Source: Brachionus plicatilis
Taxonomy: Eukaryota > Rotifera > Eurotatoria > Ploima > Brachionidae
Length of the DNA stretch: 64,000 nt
Assembly (NCBI GenBank): GCA_010279815.1
Contig: QEOQ01000426.1
Span: forward strand, 354,831-418,830
Reading direction: 5' to 3'
Numbering within the stretch: the first letter of the stretch is position 1; each line of letters starts with the position of its first letter. Shown here in pieces: positions 22,764-34,287 of the stretch. The translations under genes were made by a program, and so were the position numbers. The notes under the pieces are model-generated. The model did not search any database, was not told the DNA's origin, and was given only the letters and a program-made list of their open reading frames with translations.

Positions 22764-23332
22764 TTTAAAAATATTCAGCTAGTTTTATATTTTATTAATT
22801 TTAAAAATAGTTAAATTTTTTTTTCAATTTATACCTAATTTAGAGATTATCTTTTTAATTGCAAGTAATAAAGACAAAATGATTTTTTTTCTCGAAGTTT
22901 TATTATGTTATAAACATTTCAGCTTATTCTATTTAATCAGATAGTGTTCATTCGGGTAATTTTAGTTTCGTTTTTTAGGCAAATTACTTTACAGCCAAGC
23001 ACACCTTTTATTATTTAATGACAATTTTACTTTTAGTTTCTAATTGATTTCAAATCTTGAATTTTACTTCAATTTAACATCACTTTTCAAAAAATTTAAC
23101 CAAAAAAGATTATTTAATTTAAAAAATTTTTTGTTTTTTTAATTACACAAATTCTTTAGCAATTCGAAGACTAATCAGACATTTAGTGGCCTTGTCATAA
23201 AAGACTGATAAATATTTCATTTATTTAATTTTAAAAAATTTATGATAATAATTTAAATTATTATTTTTTTAATATTTTTGCTTTTAAAATTATTTTAGAA
23301 TATTTAAATTTTTATTTTAGTGGTTTATTATA
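22764..23332. other. Inner end of left arm, upstream of PLB1
   Basis: About 570 bp of AT-rich sequence mirrored in the right arm. It must hold any promoter shared by the two PLB1 copies, but no clear TATA box near the ATG is recognisable. Confidence 0.4.
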
Positions 23333-23709
23333 CAGTGATGCCAAGATACCTTGAATTCACCATATTTACCGTAATATATGGTAATCTAACAAAGGGTATT
23401 TTTCGTAAAATAACAAATTATTGTAAAATACAGTGAAAAAAAAAATTCCAAAATTTCTCGAAAAAAACCGATTTTCATGAAAAAAAATTTTTCTTTTGAA
23501 TTTTTGAAAAAGGAAAAAAATAAAAACATGATTGAATTATTTTACGAAAATTGACATAATTTTCCGTAAATTTTAGTAAAAAAAGGTGAAAAATGGTAAA
23601 AAATCAACTATAAAGGAAAAATGGATTTTTATTATTACACTACACACAATTTTTTTCATACAAATTATGAAAATCAATATTTAAATATTATTTACAAATA
23701 AAATTTATT

Positions 23710-23840
23710 TTCTAGCTTTTTTTGCTTTTAAGCTGTTGGCTGCCTTGTCCCAAGCTTCTTTGAATATGGATCCTTTTGGAATAAATTTTTCAATTATTTG
23801 TTTTGCCAAATCGGTATTTGAAAATTTTAAGTACGAACAT
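23710..23840 (-). pseudogene. Coding-like C-terminal fragment
   Basis: The minus-strand frame reads S-N-T-D-L-A-K-Q-I-I-E-K-F-I-P-K-G-S-I-F, then A-A-N-S-L-K-A-K-K-A-R-K, stop near 23,716. It follows the Tc1-like remnant and could be the tail of another element or gene. No family recognised. Confidence 0.3.
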
Positions 23841-24009
23841 ATTAAATTATTTTATTAAATACAGAAATTATCAAAATCATTTAAACAGAGCTGTATAAAG
23901 AAATGATATACAATCAAAATTTAATGATCTGACCAGTCACCATTTCTTTTCAATTACAATCTCAACAACCTAGAAATGTTTTATTAAAAAATTAAAATAA
24001 TTAAATCTT

Positions 24010-25430
24010 TAATATTTTTTTAATTTTTTGAGATGATTTATATATTTCTTACATTTTTCAACTGTCAAAGTTTTTTGAAAATCATTTATAGCTTGAAAAA
24101 GGTTCAAGTCATTTAAAATCTCTCTTTTTCTAACAAAGTTCTTTAGGTCGTTCCAAACTAGTTCAATCGGATTTAAATCCGGTGATTTAGGTGGAGATTT
24201 AATCTAACGTAAATGTCCGATAAATATGACATGTCACTAAAATAGGGTTACTCTGTTTTAGTGACATGTAATATTTGAGTGAACACTGATTTTTAAAATT
24301 GAAATATTCGCTTTTAGTGACATGCAACAAAAAGCGAATATGCATAATATTTTCATAAAAAATAGCAATATTTATGCAAATTTGCTTATTGTTGCATGTC
24401 ACTAAAAGCGAATATTTCAATTTTAAAAAATCAGTGTTCACTGAAATATTACATGTCACTAAATTTGTTAGTGACATGTCATATTTATCGGACAATTACG
24501 TTATTCATTAGAATTTATTTATATATTTTTTTGGAAAAATAGTTTTAATAAATTTACACAGTTAATACTATTTAAGTTTAAAAATTTTCGACATAAAATT
24601 GAACTATGTTTTGTATCGTTGTCTTGACGGAGTTTGAAATTAAAATCATACATTTTTGCACTGAACGGAAGTTAAAAAATCCCCTAAAATCTCTCTATAA
24701 AGTTCAGAGTTCATGTTTTCTTTCAATACCTTCCAATGTTATACAAATTAATTAAAATTAATAAAATTATAGTAAGGAATTTACGGCGAATTGAGTTGGG
24801 CCTTTACAAGAAATTCCACCCCAAATATTTAATTTACAATCAAATTTTGAAAGTCTCCGTAAAGACTTGGGAAAAGAAGTCGGGATTCTCAGGTGTTTTA
24901 GAGGTTTTTCAAATATTCTCATCATTGTTTCGTCTACAATAATGAATTTTTCGAAATAACATTCTTTATGTCTCAAGCACCAAATAAGTCTTTCGATCTT
25001 AAGTGACTCGGTTAACAATGGAGCTTTTTTTAGCCGACGATAACGATATCCTTTAAAAAATAATATTTTATTTTTTAAAACAAAATATTTTTTAGATGAA
25101 AATAAATTACGTAGTAAATATCTATATTTTCGGATTACACTGCTACTTAAAGTAATTCTGAATCTTTTCTTTATTTTAAAAGAAAGCTCTGAAGAAGTGA
25201 CTAAGCCATTTTTTTTGTCAGTCCATTTCGTTAAACGAAAAATAATTCCTTCTGCTTTTAAACTAGGAAAAAATTACTCTAATATATTCAACTACTGATT
25301 TGTTCAAAGCTGCATTTCTTTTTTTTGGATTTTTTTTTTCACTTGAATTAGCTAAAATCCCTTTAATTTTCTTTAAGAAATTTAATACAGTTTAATTTCA
25401 CCATAAATAAATCAAAATTACTCTTATAGA
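24010..25430 (-). pseudogene. Tc1/mariner transposase, interrupted by a MITE
   Basis: Minus-strand pieces in order: an N-terminal helix-turn-helix region (K-W-T-D-K-K-N-G-L-V-T-S), the first catalytic Asp block (F-I-I-V-D-E-T), the W-G-G-I-S box, the second Asp block (R-Q-D-N-D-T-K-H-S), and the D34E block (S-P-D-L-N-P-I-E-L-V-W-N-D-L-K) ending near 24,012. Tc1 transposases cut and paste DNA at TA sites with this DDE triad. The frame is broken by shifts, a possible intron around 25,040-25,110, and a 299-bp MITE inserted just before the D34E block. Inactive. Confidence 0.8.
24205..24503. mobile_element. Palindromic MITE inside the Tc1 transposase
   Basis: Almost the whole 299 bp is one inverted repeat. 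The ends are taacgtaaatgtccgataaa and its inverse tttatcggacaattacgtta. Inner copies of gtgacatgtcat/ttagtgacatg and ttgcatgtcactaaaagcg mirror each other. Bounded by TA, as Tc1-type MITEs are. Its terminal word matches the 16,178-16,300 element. Confidence 0.8.
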
Positions 25431-25448
25431 GGGGATCAGACTTTTTAA

Positions 25449-26046
25449 GGGTCTTGTACTCTTCCCGGACAATTGTCCATGGACAATCATATATGTCTGA
25501 TTGATGGACAAATTTTTTATTTTATTGTCCATGCATTTTTTCAATTGTCCAGGTAATTTACAAATTGTCCAATTAAAAAAAGGTAATTAAGTTAACTTAT
25601 AACAGCTTTTAAAAATAAATAAAAAAATTGCTTATTATACTTGCAATATTTTTGAAATAAACAAATTTTTCAATTATAAATTATATTAAAAAAATATATA
25701 AATTATAATTTATATTAAAAAAAGAGGAAGAAAGAAAAAATGTGAATCAAATGAAAAAGTTTCTTCACCTAAATATAACTTACATAAAAAAAGTAAATTT
25801 TTTTTTTGATTGAGATAAAAAGTTAAATAGATAATTAATTAAATTGAATAATTGACTTAAAATAAATAATTTTTTTTTTGTGTATTGTCCATATATTTTT
25901 CTAATTGTCCACCTATACTTCTAAATGTCCACCTATATTTCTAACTGTCCAGGTAATTTAAAAAAATTTTTTTTATTAAAAATTTGTCCACCAATCAGAC
26001 ATATATGATTGGCCATGGACAATTGTCCGGGAAGGGTACAAGACCC
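25449..26046. mobile_element. Foldback element with 8-bp target duplication
   Basis: Termini GGGTCTTGTACTCTTCCCGG and its near-perfect inverse, continuing through caattgtccatggacaatc; arms exceed 60 bp. Perfect 8-bp flanking repeats CTTTTTAA lie at 25,441-25,448 and 26,047-26,054. The interior carries at least eight spaced TTGTCCA motifs, partly as tandem 20-bp units. An 8-bp duplication suggests hAT, Merlin or P-type mobilisation (inference). No coding capacity. Confidence 0.8.
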
Positions 26047-26529
26047 CTTTTTAATTTAGTGATCTTAAGAAATCTTCTTATTTTTTTTAAACTTAGCTTC
26101 TTTCTAAAAAACGTGATCTGTTTTTTTTAAAAATAATAGTTTAGTAAAATCTTTACTAGATTCTTTTTTATTTACAATCGTTTTAGACATTTTAAAAATT
26201 AAATATTAAAAGACTCAATACTATTTGATATTTCCCAAGTTCGTCCAGCCTCAAGGACTCTGGCTAATTCTAAAATCGACATATTTGAGACCTATAAAGT
26301 AAATGAAATTCGGGAACCAGGGACTATTTAGTAATATTATGTAACTAAATATCCAAATGGAATGCTAAATATCAAAAGTAAAATAATCAGTTTAAAATGA
26401 AATCATAAGCAACAATAAATTTTTTTATAAAAAGCTTGAAAATTAACTGGACGAAACGGTCGAAATTGTGTGGCTAAATGTCCATAGTTGGCCTAATTCA
26501 GTTACAACCACCTATGCATTTTTTTGTTT

Positions 26530-27160
26530 AAGTGACCCGAGGAAACACCAGAAAATCATTGATTTCCTGGACGAAAGGGACCATCGCAATCGTCAACTAA
26601 GGGTCAAATAAGAACAAATAAGGTCGAAAACCACGGTACTAAATCGTTGGAGTGCCAGCCCAATAACCCGAATTTCTCGAGCACTGGTTAAGGGGTTGGA
26701 AGCTGGTGTTTAGAGGCTTGAACTGACACTAGCCGAAAAGCTACAACTGCGTCAGTGTCAGCACTCTGAATTGACCGACGATTTTGCTGAGGCCTCGAAA
26801 ATTTGCGACGAGTTGAACAGGGCCAAAGAAGGTCTCGAACAGGAACGCAGGACTCTTATTGCTCGAAACCAAACTATTGAGGTTAAGAACAAGTGTTTGG
26901 AGTTGGAAGTCACCGAGGCCAGACAACAAGTTGAAACCGAGGATTGTCAGTTAAGCGAGAGTCAAACAATTGGAGGAGGAGAATGCGGAGTTGCATGGTC
27001 GAGTAGAGCAGGAGAGACCATTGAAGTGTCCGGTCTGCCTTGAGGTCTACACAAGTGAGATTGGCTTTTTTCTGCTCTAACATGTTGTGCAACCTGTGTC
27101 ATCAGCGACTGCTAGAGCTCGACAGTAGCTCGCTTTGCCCAATGTGTCGAGGAGTTTAAG
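26530..27160 (+). pseudogene. RING-finger/coiled-coil protein pseudogene
   Basis: Markedly less AT-rich than everything around it. In order: a short charged block (K-I-I-D-F-L-D-E-R-D-H-R-N-R-Q-L), a coiled coil (A-S-K-I-C-D-E-L-N-R-A-K-E-G-L, then L-E-L-E-V-T-E-A-R), and a C-terminal RING: C-P-V-C-L-E-V-Y near 27,020 and C-N-L-C-H-Q-R-L-L-E-L then C-P-M-C-R-G-V, stop near 27,160. RING proteins are usually E3 ubiquitin ligases. Several stops and at least two frameshifts, one inside the RING, show it is broken. Intronless, so a retrocopy or a transposon-borne gene are both possible. Confidence 0.7.
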
Positions 27161-27164
27161 TCAC

Positions 27165-28980
27165 CAATTGATTACGTTTGTTTTGATTTCAAAGTTTGTT
27201 TTTTTTCTCTAAGTATTGTTATTTTTGTGTTTCTATTTTTCTCAGGGTTATTCACCTCTTCATTGAGGGGAAGGTATGTTTTAACCCAAATTTAATGTTA
27301 TATTAAATTTGAATTATAAACAGTTACAATAGTTATTATTTTCTTGTCATAATTTTTCTTATATAAATGCTTGTATTTCACTTACACGTTTCAGATTTCA
27401 ATTTATTTCAAATAAAGATTTATCCTTTAAAAGTTTCTTCTTTTATTGTTTGGTCTCTCAACAAGAGAATAGCGGGCGTTGTTAAATTAATACTCGTATA
27501 TGCATATATGGATAATGAACAAAAACAACGTTTAATACAATTAACTGTTATAGATGAGAAAAAGCTGGTTTTTGTGAACTATATTTCACATAATTTTCTT
27601 GTTCATGAAATGGTGAACCAAAATAGGATTATGTGAACAAATTCTTTGGCATCACGTTACACTCAAAACATACATTTAGTCCCATGATGGATGAATTAAA
27701 AGGGCGCTGTAATACAAATATCTCTCAAATAAGAATTGGGTTCTAAAACCAAAAAAATTAGGTCAGACTTCTGATAGGATCAATATTAGGTTATTCTTTT
27801 TCTGTTTTAAATTCATTCCCAGAAACCAGCATCAAAAAAATACGAGTTAATCAAAATTATTTATGAGTTGAGTGAAAGATAGTTCTCGTCTGATTTTTCT
27901 GGAATTGGATCAGTTTTCTCTAAACTAGTATTATTTGTGATACTAATATATAAAATTTTCATGGTTCTTGTTTTATTAGAATCATCAGTTCACTAATACA
28001 GAATGTTACAAAATGTTAGAAATTAATTTTTTCATTTATCAAAATTCTTTTATATATTGAATTTTACAAATAAAAGAATGCAAAAGATAATAAATAAAAA
28101 TACTTGTTTGAAATTTTATTTCTCTTTTAAATTTGATACACCACATTCGGCATAAAAAAAAAATTAGCTTTTCAAAAATTTATAACCCAAAAACTTCCTC
28201 AAAAAATTAAAAAATTAAAATTGATGCAAAAGTTTAGAAATTCAGATAATGATAAAGTTTTAACGATTAATCAAAAAGGTGTGCCTTTTTCACACCTTTT
28301 TGATTAATTCTTAAATATCTTCTTGTTTTTATACATGGACAATTCGAATAATATTAACATTTTTTTGAAATAAAAAAAAATTGAAATGAAATACTTTCGA
28401 AAATTTAGATATTTCGTTCATTGAGTATACATACTCACATTCGAATATTTCAATTATTCGATTATTTAAAAACTAAAAATAAACTTTATATTTAAACCAA
28501 TTCGAATATTTCAATTATTCGTTAATTTAAAAAACACAAATCAACTGATGAAATAAATAAAAAGAATCAAATTGAATTGATTTGTTTTATCTTAAAATAT
28601 TGTTTTTTAATATTTATTAAACATAAAAAATATTTGATTAAGGATAATTGCTTCATTTTTGAAATTTACACAGATGTAAAATGAAATCATTTTACAAAAA
28701 AAGAAAAAAAAAAAAACTACAAAATAATTCTTTTTTATTTATTTTATCTTTGAAAAAAGAAATTAGTGGAATAATATAATTAAATTAATAAATGGTTAGA
28801 TCTTTTTTTGCGGCTTTATTTTAAAGATAAAATCACACCTTATATCCATGCATTTGTTTCTCATCTGCATCTTTATCAAAAATTACACTATCTATATAAG
28901 TATTTTTAATATGCAAGTTTTGTGATCGGCAATTCTTTAATATTCAATTTATGGCTTTCTTGCTGAAGGATTAGAAAAAA
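27165..28980. other. AT-rich sequence with small hairpin and tandem words
   Basis: No convincing gene; an 89-codon frame at 27,367 has no domain. About 27,700-27,760 is inverted-homologous to about 41,095-41,165 (gagagatattt, gggttctaaa words). A perfect hairpin sits at 28,267-28,309, and two direct copies of ttcgaatatttcaattattc occur at about 28,439 and 28,500. Confidence 0.45.
28267..28309. repeat. Perfect 18-bp hairpin
   Basis: attaatcaaaaaggtgtg, a 7-base loop, then the exact reverse complement. No T-run terminator context or adjacent gene explains it. Confidence 0.6.
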
Positions 28981-28987
28981 TTAAACG

Positions 28988-29140
28988 ATGATAGAGACTC
29001 AAGGGGTTAGGATAAGAAAGTATACTTTAATGAGATATCTCCAAAAAAAAGGTTTAGAGTCTCATAAAGCGGTCAGAAAACAGCTTCTTAAAATAAAAGA
29101 TGGTAACAGAGAGTTTATTGTACAGTTAAAGATTGTTATT
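28988..29140 (+). pseudogene. N-terminal remnant of a Tc1-like transposase
   Basis: From ATG 28,988 the frame gives R-K-Y-T-L-M-R-Y-L-Q-K-K-G-L-E-S-H-K-A-V-R-K-Q-L-L, the second helix-turn-helix of Tc1 transposases (T-x-x-R-x-L-x-x-x-G-L ... R-K-P-L-L). The sequence then loses similarity; no DDE region follows. Confidence 0.55.
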
Positions 29141-29524
29141 CTCTATTTAGCATTAAAAAGAGGTTTTACACAAAGAGTGGTTACAGATTCCAGTTAATGA
29201 GTACGTAAAAAAATTGATGTTTCGGCCTCCGAATCAGCTTGGTCTTCAGTCTCGTTTTCACCACGGTCAAGTTTTGCATCATTTAATGTGAAAATTTCTC
29301 CAAATTCCATAGTAAGTGAATCGTCCGAATTTTTAAAAATTACAAATAATTTGATTGGTTGAAAATATAAATTTGATTTGTTAAAATTTTGAGTGAAAGA
29401 TTTTTGTTAAAAAATCAAATTTTTTAATTCAAAAAAAGGAACGCATAAAAAATGTAAAAAAATCACAAAAAACAGCCAAGTAAAAAAAAACAAAATTTAA
29501 TATTCAAACTTTTTTTTTAAGATA

Positions 29525-31083
29525 GTTTAAACGGCACTGTTTTATTAGTATTTGTTTCAAGCACGTATCAGATCGATTAGATGCTCTAAAATAATATGAG
29601 GTGGTGAAATCGTTGAATTTCTCTAAACCTTCTTAGTTAAAATGTTTAAAATTTAAATTTTCTTTATAAAACTCATGAAGATGATTGACAAAAGGATTCA
29701 TATATGGAGTAATATCGGGACGATGATAGACTTTTAATAAATAATTTAACCATTTCACAGTTTTTGTTTTTATATCATGCGATTTTGGCTGATTTTCCTT
29801 TTTCATGTAAAATAAATTTGAAAAAAATATTTCCAAATTAAACTAATAAATTCTTTTGATTGAAATTTATCACTAAAAATATTTAATTCTATTTTTTCAA
29901 ATATTTTGACTCTTTTGAATGCCGGCAGTTTATTTAGAATTGATGAAAATGAATTTTTCTCACTGTCATAAAAACTAATTGAAATCCCGCAATCTTCTTT
30001 TAAAAAATTACGCATTATATTAAGTTCATAATGTTTATTTTCGTTAAATATTGAACGGTCGCTGAATTTGTCAATTCTACATAAAACGTGAATTAGTAAT
30101 TCAAACAACGTATCACTTATTCTTAAGAACAAATGAAGCGAATCAATAATAAAATTCTTAGATGGTTTCTCCGGCAAAACAGGCTCGACTTGATATTCTA
30201 AATATAGAAATTTCGAATTTTTTTTGACTTTTTGATTATTTCGTAACCCTTTTCATTTGATCTTTTTTTCGAGCTTTTTGTTGAAAATAACTGTTCGTTA
30301 GGACATTAACACCACAGACAGTAAAATTCGAATTTGCACTGTAAAGACCCAAAATAATAGACATCATTTTCCAATCAGATAAAAAATAATACATAATAGA
30401 TATTATTTTGTTCTGAAAACTTAATTTTGTCATTGTCTTTATTCCATCCCATAATGCTCTTAAACAAATTTTGACACTTTCATAATTCTCTTTTTCAACT
30501 CTAAATATCCCAAAAAACTTAGAGTTTAGACGCTCTCGTTCTAAGCGAATATGATTTAAACTTGGAAAATTAAGCTTAAAGTCGGTTTTTAATTAGCTAA
30601 ATGTTTTGTCAGATAAAAGATTCCTATCTTTATAATACAAAAAAAATTCGGTTGATTTTTCTTTTCCGAAGTCGGAAAAGATCTCTAATTGAAAATTTGT
30701 TTTTTTTAACTGACATTTTTTTCTTTTAGCTTAACTTTGTAAAAATCTAATTGAAAACTGTTAAGAAAAGGAACAATTTCACCTAAAAATGACCGAATTT
30801 TTAGTTTCAATAGGCTTTTTTGACTTTTAAGTAATTTGAAAAAATCTCTTCTTTTTCTTTTATTACCAAAGAGTCTTTTTTCAAAATCCTTAATTTTTAG
30901 TTCTCGAGCAAGCAATTGGTCTTTGAGCTCTTGATTTTGTTTATTTAAAAAAATATAGTTCCAACACAGCTTCTCAAGTCTATAATTTTTAAATATAACT
31001 TCAAAATTTAATTGATTAAGTTTGTTAATTAATTGATTATAATAAATTGTAGATAAAAGTATAGACATTGTGATGAAAAGCAA
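29525..31083 (-). pseudogene. Unclassified transposon-associated protein, decayed
   Basis: Minus-strand pieces from 31,083 down: a coiled-coil region (Q-N-Q-E-L-K-D-Q-L-L-A-R-E-L-K), then L-N-F-P-S-L-N-H-I-R-L-E-R-E-R, S-D-W-K-M-M-S-I-I-L-G-L-Y-S-A-N-S-N-F, D-S-L-H-L-F-L-R-I-S-D-T-L-F-E-L-L, Y-H-R-P-D-I-T-P-Y-M-N-P-F-V-N-H-L-H, and G-L-E-K-F-N-D-F-T-T-S-Y. These recur in large uncharacterised repeated proteins of aquatic invertebrates (recollection, not a search). Several frameshifts and stops. Zinc-binding cysteines are not clear. Mechanism class unknown. Confidence 0.55.
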
Positions 31084-31164
31084 GACAAGAAATAAAGGAT
31101 CTTAAGTTAATGAATTTATTGATATAAGTTAATTGATACAAAATATTCTAATGTCCCAAATGTC

Positions 31165-31500
31165 AAACAAGCCCAATTTCGCAAAATTCAAACAATGTTT
31201 CACTTATCCTTAAGAACAAATAGAGCGAATCAATTTTTTAGAAATGTGAGTTGAAATAGCTGTTCTTTAGAACATTCACACCACAGACAAGGAAAAATTG
31301 AATTTGTACTGTAAAGATCCAATACAATTAACAACTTTTTACAACCTTAAGAAAAATAATGAAGAATAGATTTTAAAAATAAATTAAAGAGAAATTTTTA
31401 GACTTTTTTTAAAAATGATAGAGAAAAGGACAAGAAATAACGGATCATATAAATCCGATTTCTATTTATTTAAATCAACCAAGTCAATTAAATCAACGAG
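31165..31500 (-). repeat. Partial second copy of the adjacent transposon pseudogene
   Basis: Words at 31,170-31,345 (caatgtttcacttatccttaag; ttcacaccacagacaagg; tgtactgtaaagatcc) repeat 30,100-30,130 and 30,290-30,350 with the intervening DNA deleted. gacaagaaataacggatc at ~31,421 repeats ~31,082. A partial tandem duplication followed by decay. Confidence 0.55.
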
Positions 31501-34287
31501 TTCAACTCCAAAATATCTGTCAAACAACTCCAAATTATCGAAAATTTCAAAAATGAACAATGAATTAGAATTTTTTTTAAAAATATTAATTTTCAAATCG
31601 GCAAACTTTTAAAAAATCACCGTTAAAGTCCACCGCTAAAGAGGTTTAAATTTAATATTTCTAAAAATAATTTCAATATTTTAAAAAAGAAAATTGGGAT
31701 TAGTACAAAGTATTAAGATGCGTCGTGCTTTTTTTTTAGAAAATCAATTGTTAAATCAAAGATTTTTTAATGAAACTGACTACTCCGAAATTGAAAATAA
31801 CTTATTAGAAATAAAAATTGTAAATTAATGAAATTTTTATATTAGATTAGCTGATCAATAATTTAATAGAGATCTGTTACAATATCAAATTTTATTTTTA
31901 ATAAAACATATTAAAACGCCGTTTAAATTTTCATTTTGTAAAAAAGCTATTGAAAATTAATATTTTGAACAAATTTTGCTTTTTTATCGTTGTTTGGCAT
32001 TTGATTCGTTTTGAAAAAAAATCATATATAATTTCTTTGGAATTGCGAAGTTTGTTTCAATTCAGCATCTTGAAGATTAGGATCAAAAAAATCAGTTCAA
32101 ATAATTCTTTTTTTATAACATTAGAATGGTATTTGATTAACTATCTTTTCGAAATGATAACTAGTGCACAAATTTGTTAAATATTGGATCGGCTATACAA
32201 AAACCATGCTATTTTTTGCTGATAATAAACTTTCAATATATTTAATATTCAAACCAAGTTGAAAGTATTTAAAACAGAAAATTTTTCAATTATATTGTAA
32301 TGCATTTAATATTGTTGCACGGGCAAAATTTTGAATTGATTAAAGATAAATTTAAGAAAGAAGTGAAAATTCTGCTTACATTTTGCAATCCATAAACCAG
32401 CATCAAATACGTTTGCTAACTTAAGCCTTTCATATTAAATTTTATTGATTATTAAATAAATATGCTAAATGTTTAGACGATTTGAAAATCGATTTGTGTT
32501 AATCGTAAGCGAAATAAACTAAATAAAATTTTGTTTTTCTATGTATATCACTCCCAGATTTAATTGAATAAATCAGAAAACCGATATTTTCTCGATTATT
32601 GACTTAATTTGCGAGGCAAAACAAATGTTGAAAATTGACGAACATTATTTTTGCATTTAATACAGCTCTCGAGTTCCTTATTTTCATAAGTGACTAATGT
32701 TTAACAGCTATTGTAGTAGAAAAATCGCCTAGAATCTAGTTGATTTACACTCTTTCTTTCAAAATAGTTTACAAGTATATCGAAGTCATTTGATACCAGA
32801 AAAATCTAAAATGAAATCATTCATATGAATGCTTTCATAATTTCTTTTGTAGTTTTCTGTTCAATTAAAATACTTAACATTTAGAGATTAAAATAAAAAG
32901 TCCTTTCGTAATTTTTTGATATTAAATTATGATTAATTTGAATAGACTTATTAGTATATTCGTTATTTGTATTCACATCATTTATGTTACAGATAGAAGG
33001 CGGAATATTTTTATAATTAGGGTGTTGAAACAACTATTTGAAAATTAGACTTAATCATTTCGTTAAGAGTTTTCTCTTGAATATAAGTTGTGATGCACTT
33101 GTGAAGTTGTTTGTTTGACATTTTCCAATATTTTTCTTCTTCAGTAGCAAGTTTTAAAATTAATATAAATCAGATTTTTTCTAAAAAGAAATTTTTGTAG
33201 AAAAAATATGTACACATTTAATAAGCACACATTTAAAAAAATTTATAAACATATTCATATTATTTTTGATGATGGCATCTATTTTGTCTTATTTATAACT
33301 TTAATTCGTATATTTTTAAATATTAAGATCCAAATACAAGTATTTTTGAAAGGATTTTTTATGTTTCTTTTTCCAATTAGCTTAGATTTTATGGTTTTAT
33401 GGTTAACGTATACAATTTGATTTTTCTTTGTTTATTAAATTAAATGAATCAATGTATTCCCTCGTTCGATGCAGCACCACAAGCCAAAACACTCTTTTGA
33501 ACCTTGCACCAAAGTATTTTTATTTCAATTATCGGATTATATGGTACCAAGCTAATGCTCCTTCGTAATAAAATTATGGAAATAAATTAAATTAAAAAAA
33601 AGATTCAAAAGACAATTTAAATCTCACACTACAAAAAAACATACCTAATTCTTAAATTCAAATCTTTTACCTGTTGTTATTGTAAAGAGTCTTCATGTTA
33701 AAATTTTGAGCCAAGTTTCAATAGAGATCCATCTCAGTTCTTTCGTTTTATCAATATTAAAAATAAATTTTAGGTGTTTTTTTTCCTAAATTTGGTTTAC
33801 TATTAGAATTAATTTAGGCTCTTTTGAAGAAAAAATTTTAAAAGAACTATTGAAACAAAATCTTAACTCTTTTTAAAATTTTTTAAACTGCTTTTGTTTA
33901 TTTAAAATTAAGCATCTTTTTAAATATTTTAAAAAAATTAAACATAAAATTTGAAAAAAATTTTTCATCAATTTTCCTTCCGTTTTAAAATTGAAAAATT
34001 AATTACATTATTGAATAGCGTAAATATCTCAATACTTAGGTTTAAAAAAATTGTCTCCTATTAAAAAAAGAAGAAAATTTAGAGGACATTTTCAAACTTG
34101 TCAGATATAAAAAGTGTTTATCATTTTTAGTCCTAAAGAAAGAATCTTTTTCCTCCCAAATTTTTTAATTATTTAAATAATTCTTCCTTTATGATTTATT
34201 AAAATAACCATTTAAAGTTTTACTAGATAATTTTATTAAAATAACTTATTAACTAAAATATTGAAAAATTATTCTGTAACATATATT
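31500..34287. other. AT-rich spacer, no gene seen
   Basis: Scattered short open frames without domains. At 33,451-33,500 there is one end of the CCGTATTCCC MITE family (tgtattccctcgttcgatgcagcaccaca) without a recognisable partner. Confidence 0.4.

Larger units (their letters stand above)
17613..23332 (-). repeat. Left arm of large inverted duplication
   Basis: Reverse complement of 36,661 to about 44,207. Landmark sums are constant: PLB1 start and stop each sum to 59,993, as do the inner ends 23,332+36,661. RASSF start, stop and TATA box each sum to 61,825. The 1,832-bp shift is explained by arm-specific insertions between the two genes. The inner boundary is sharp (tggtttattata matches, then diverges); the outer boundary is near 17,613. 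The left-arm genes are both on the minus strand. Confidence 0.95.

Noticed and set aside
28267..28309. Hairpin as a transcription terminator
   Set aside because: Rho-independent-type terminators do not apply in animal nuclear DNA, and no gene ends here. Listed as a repeat only.
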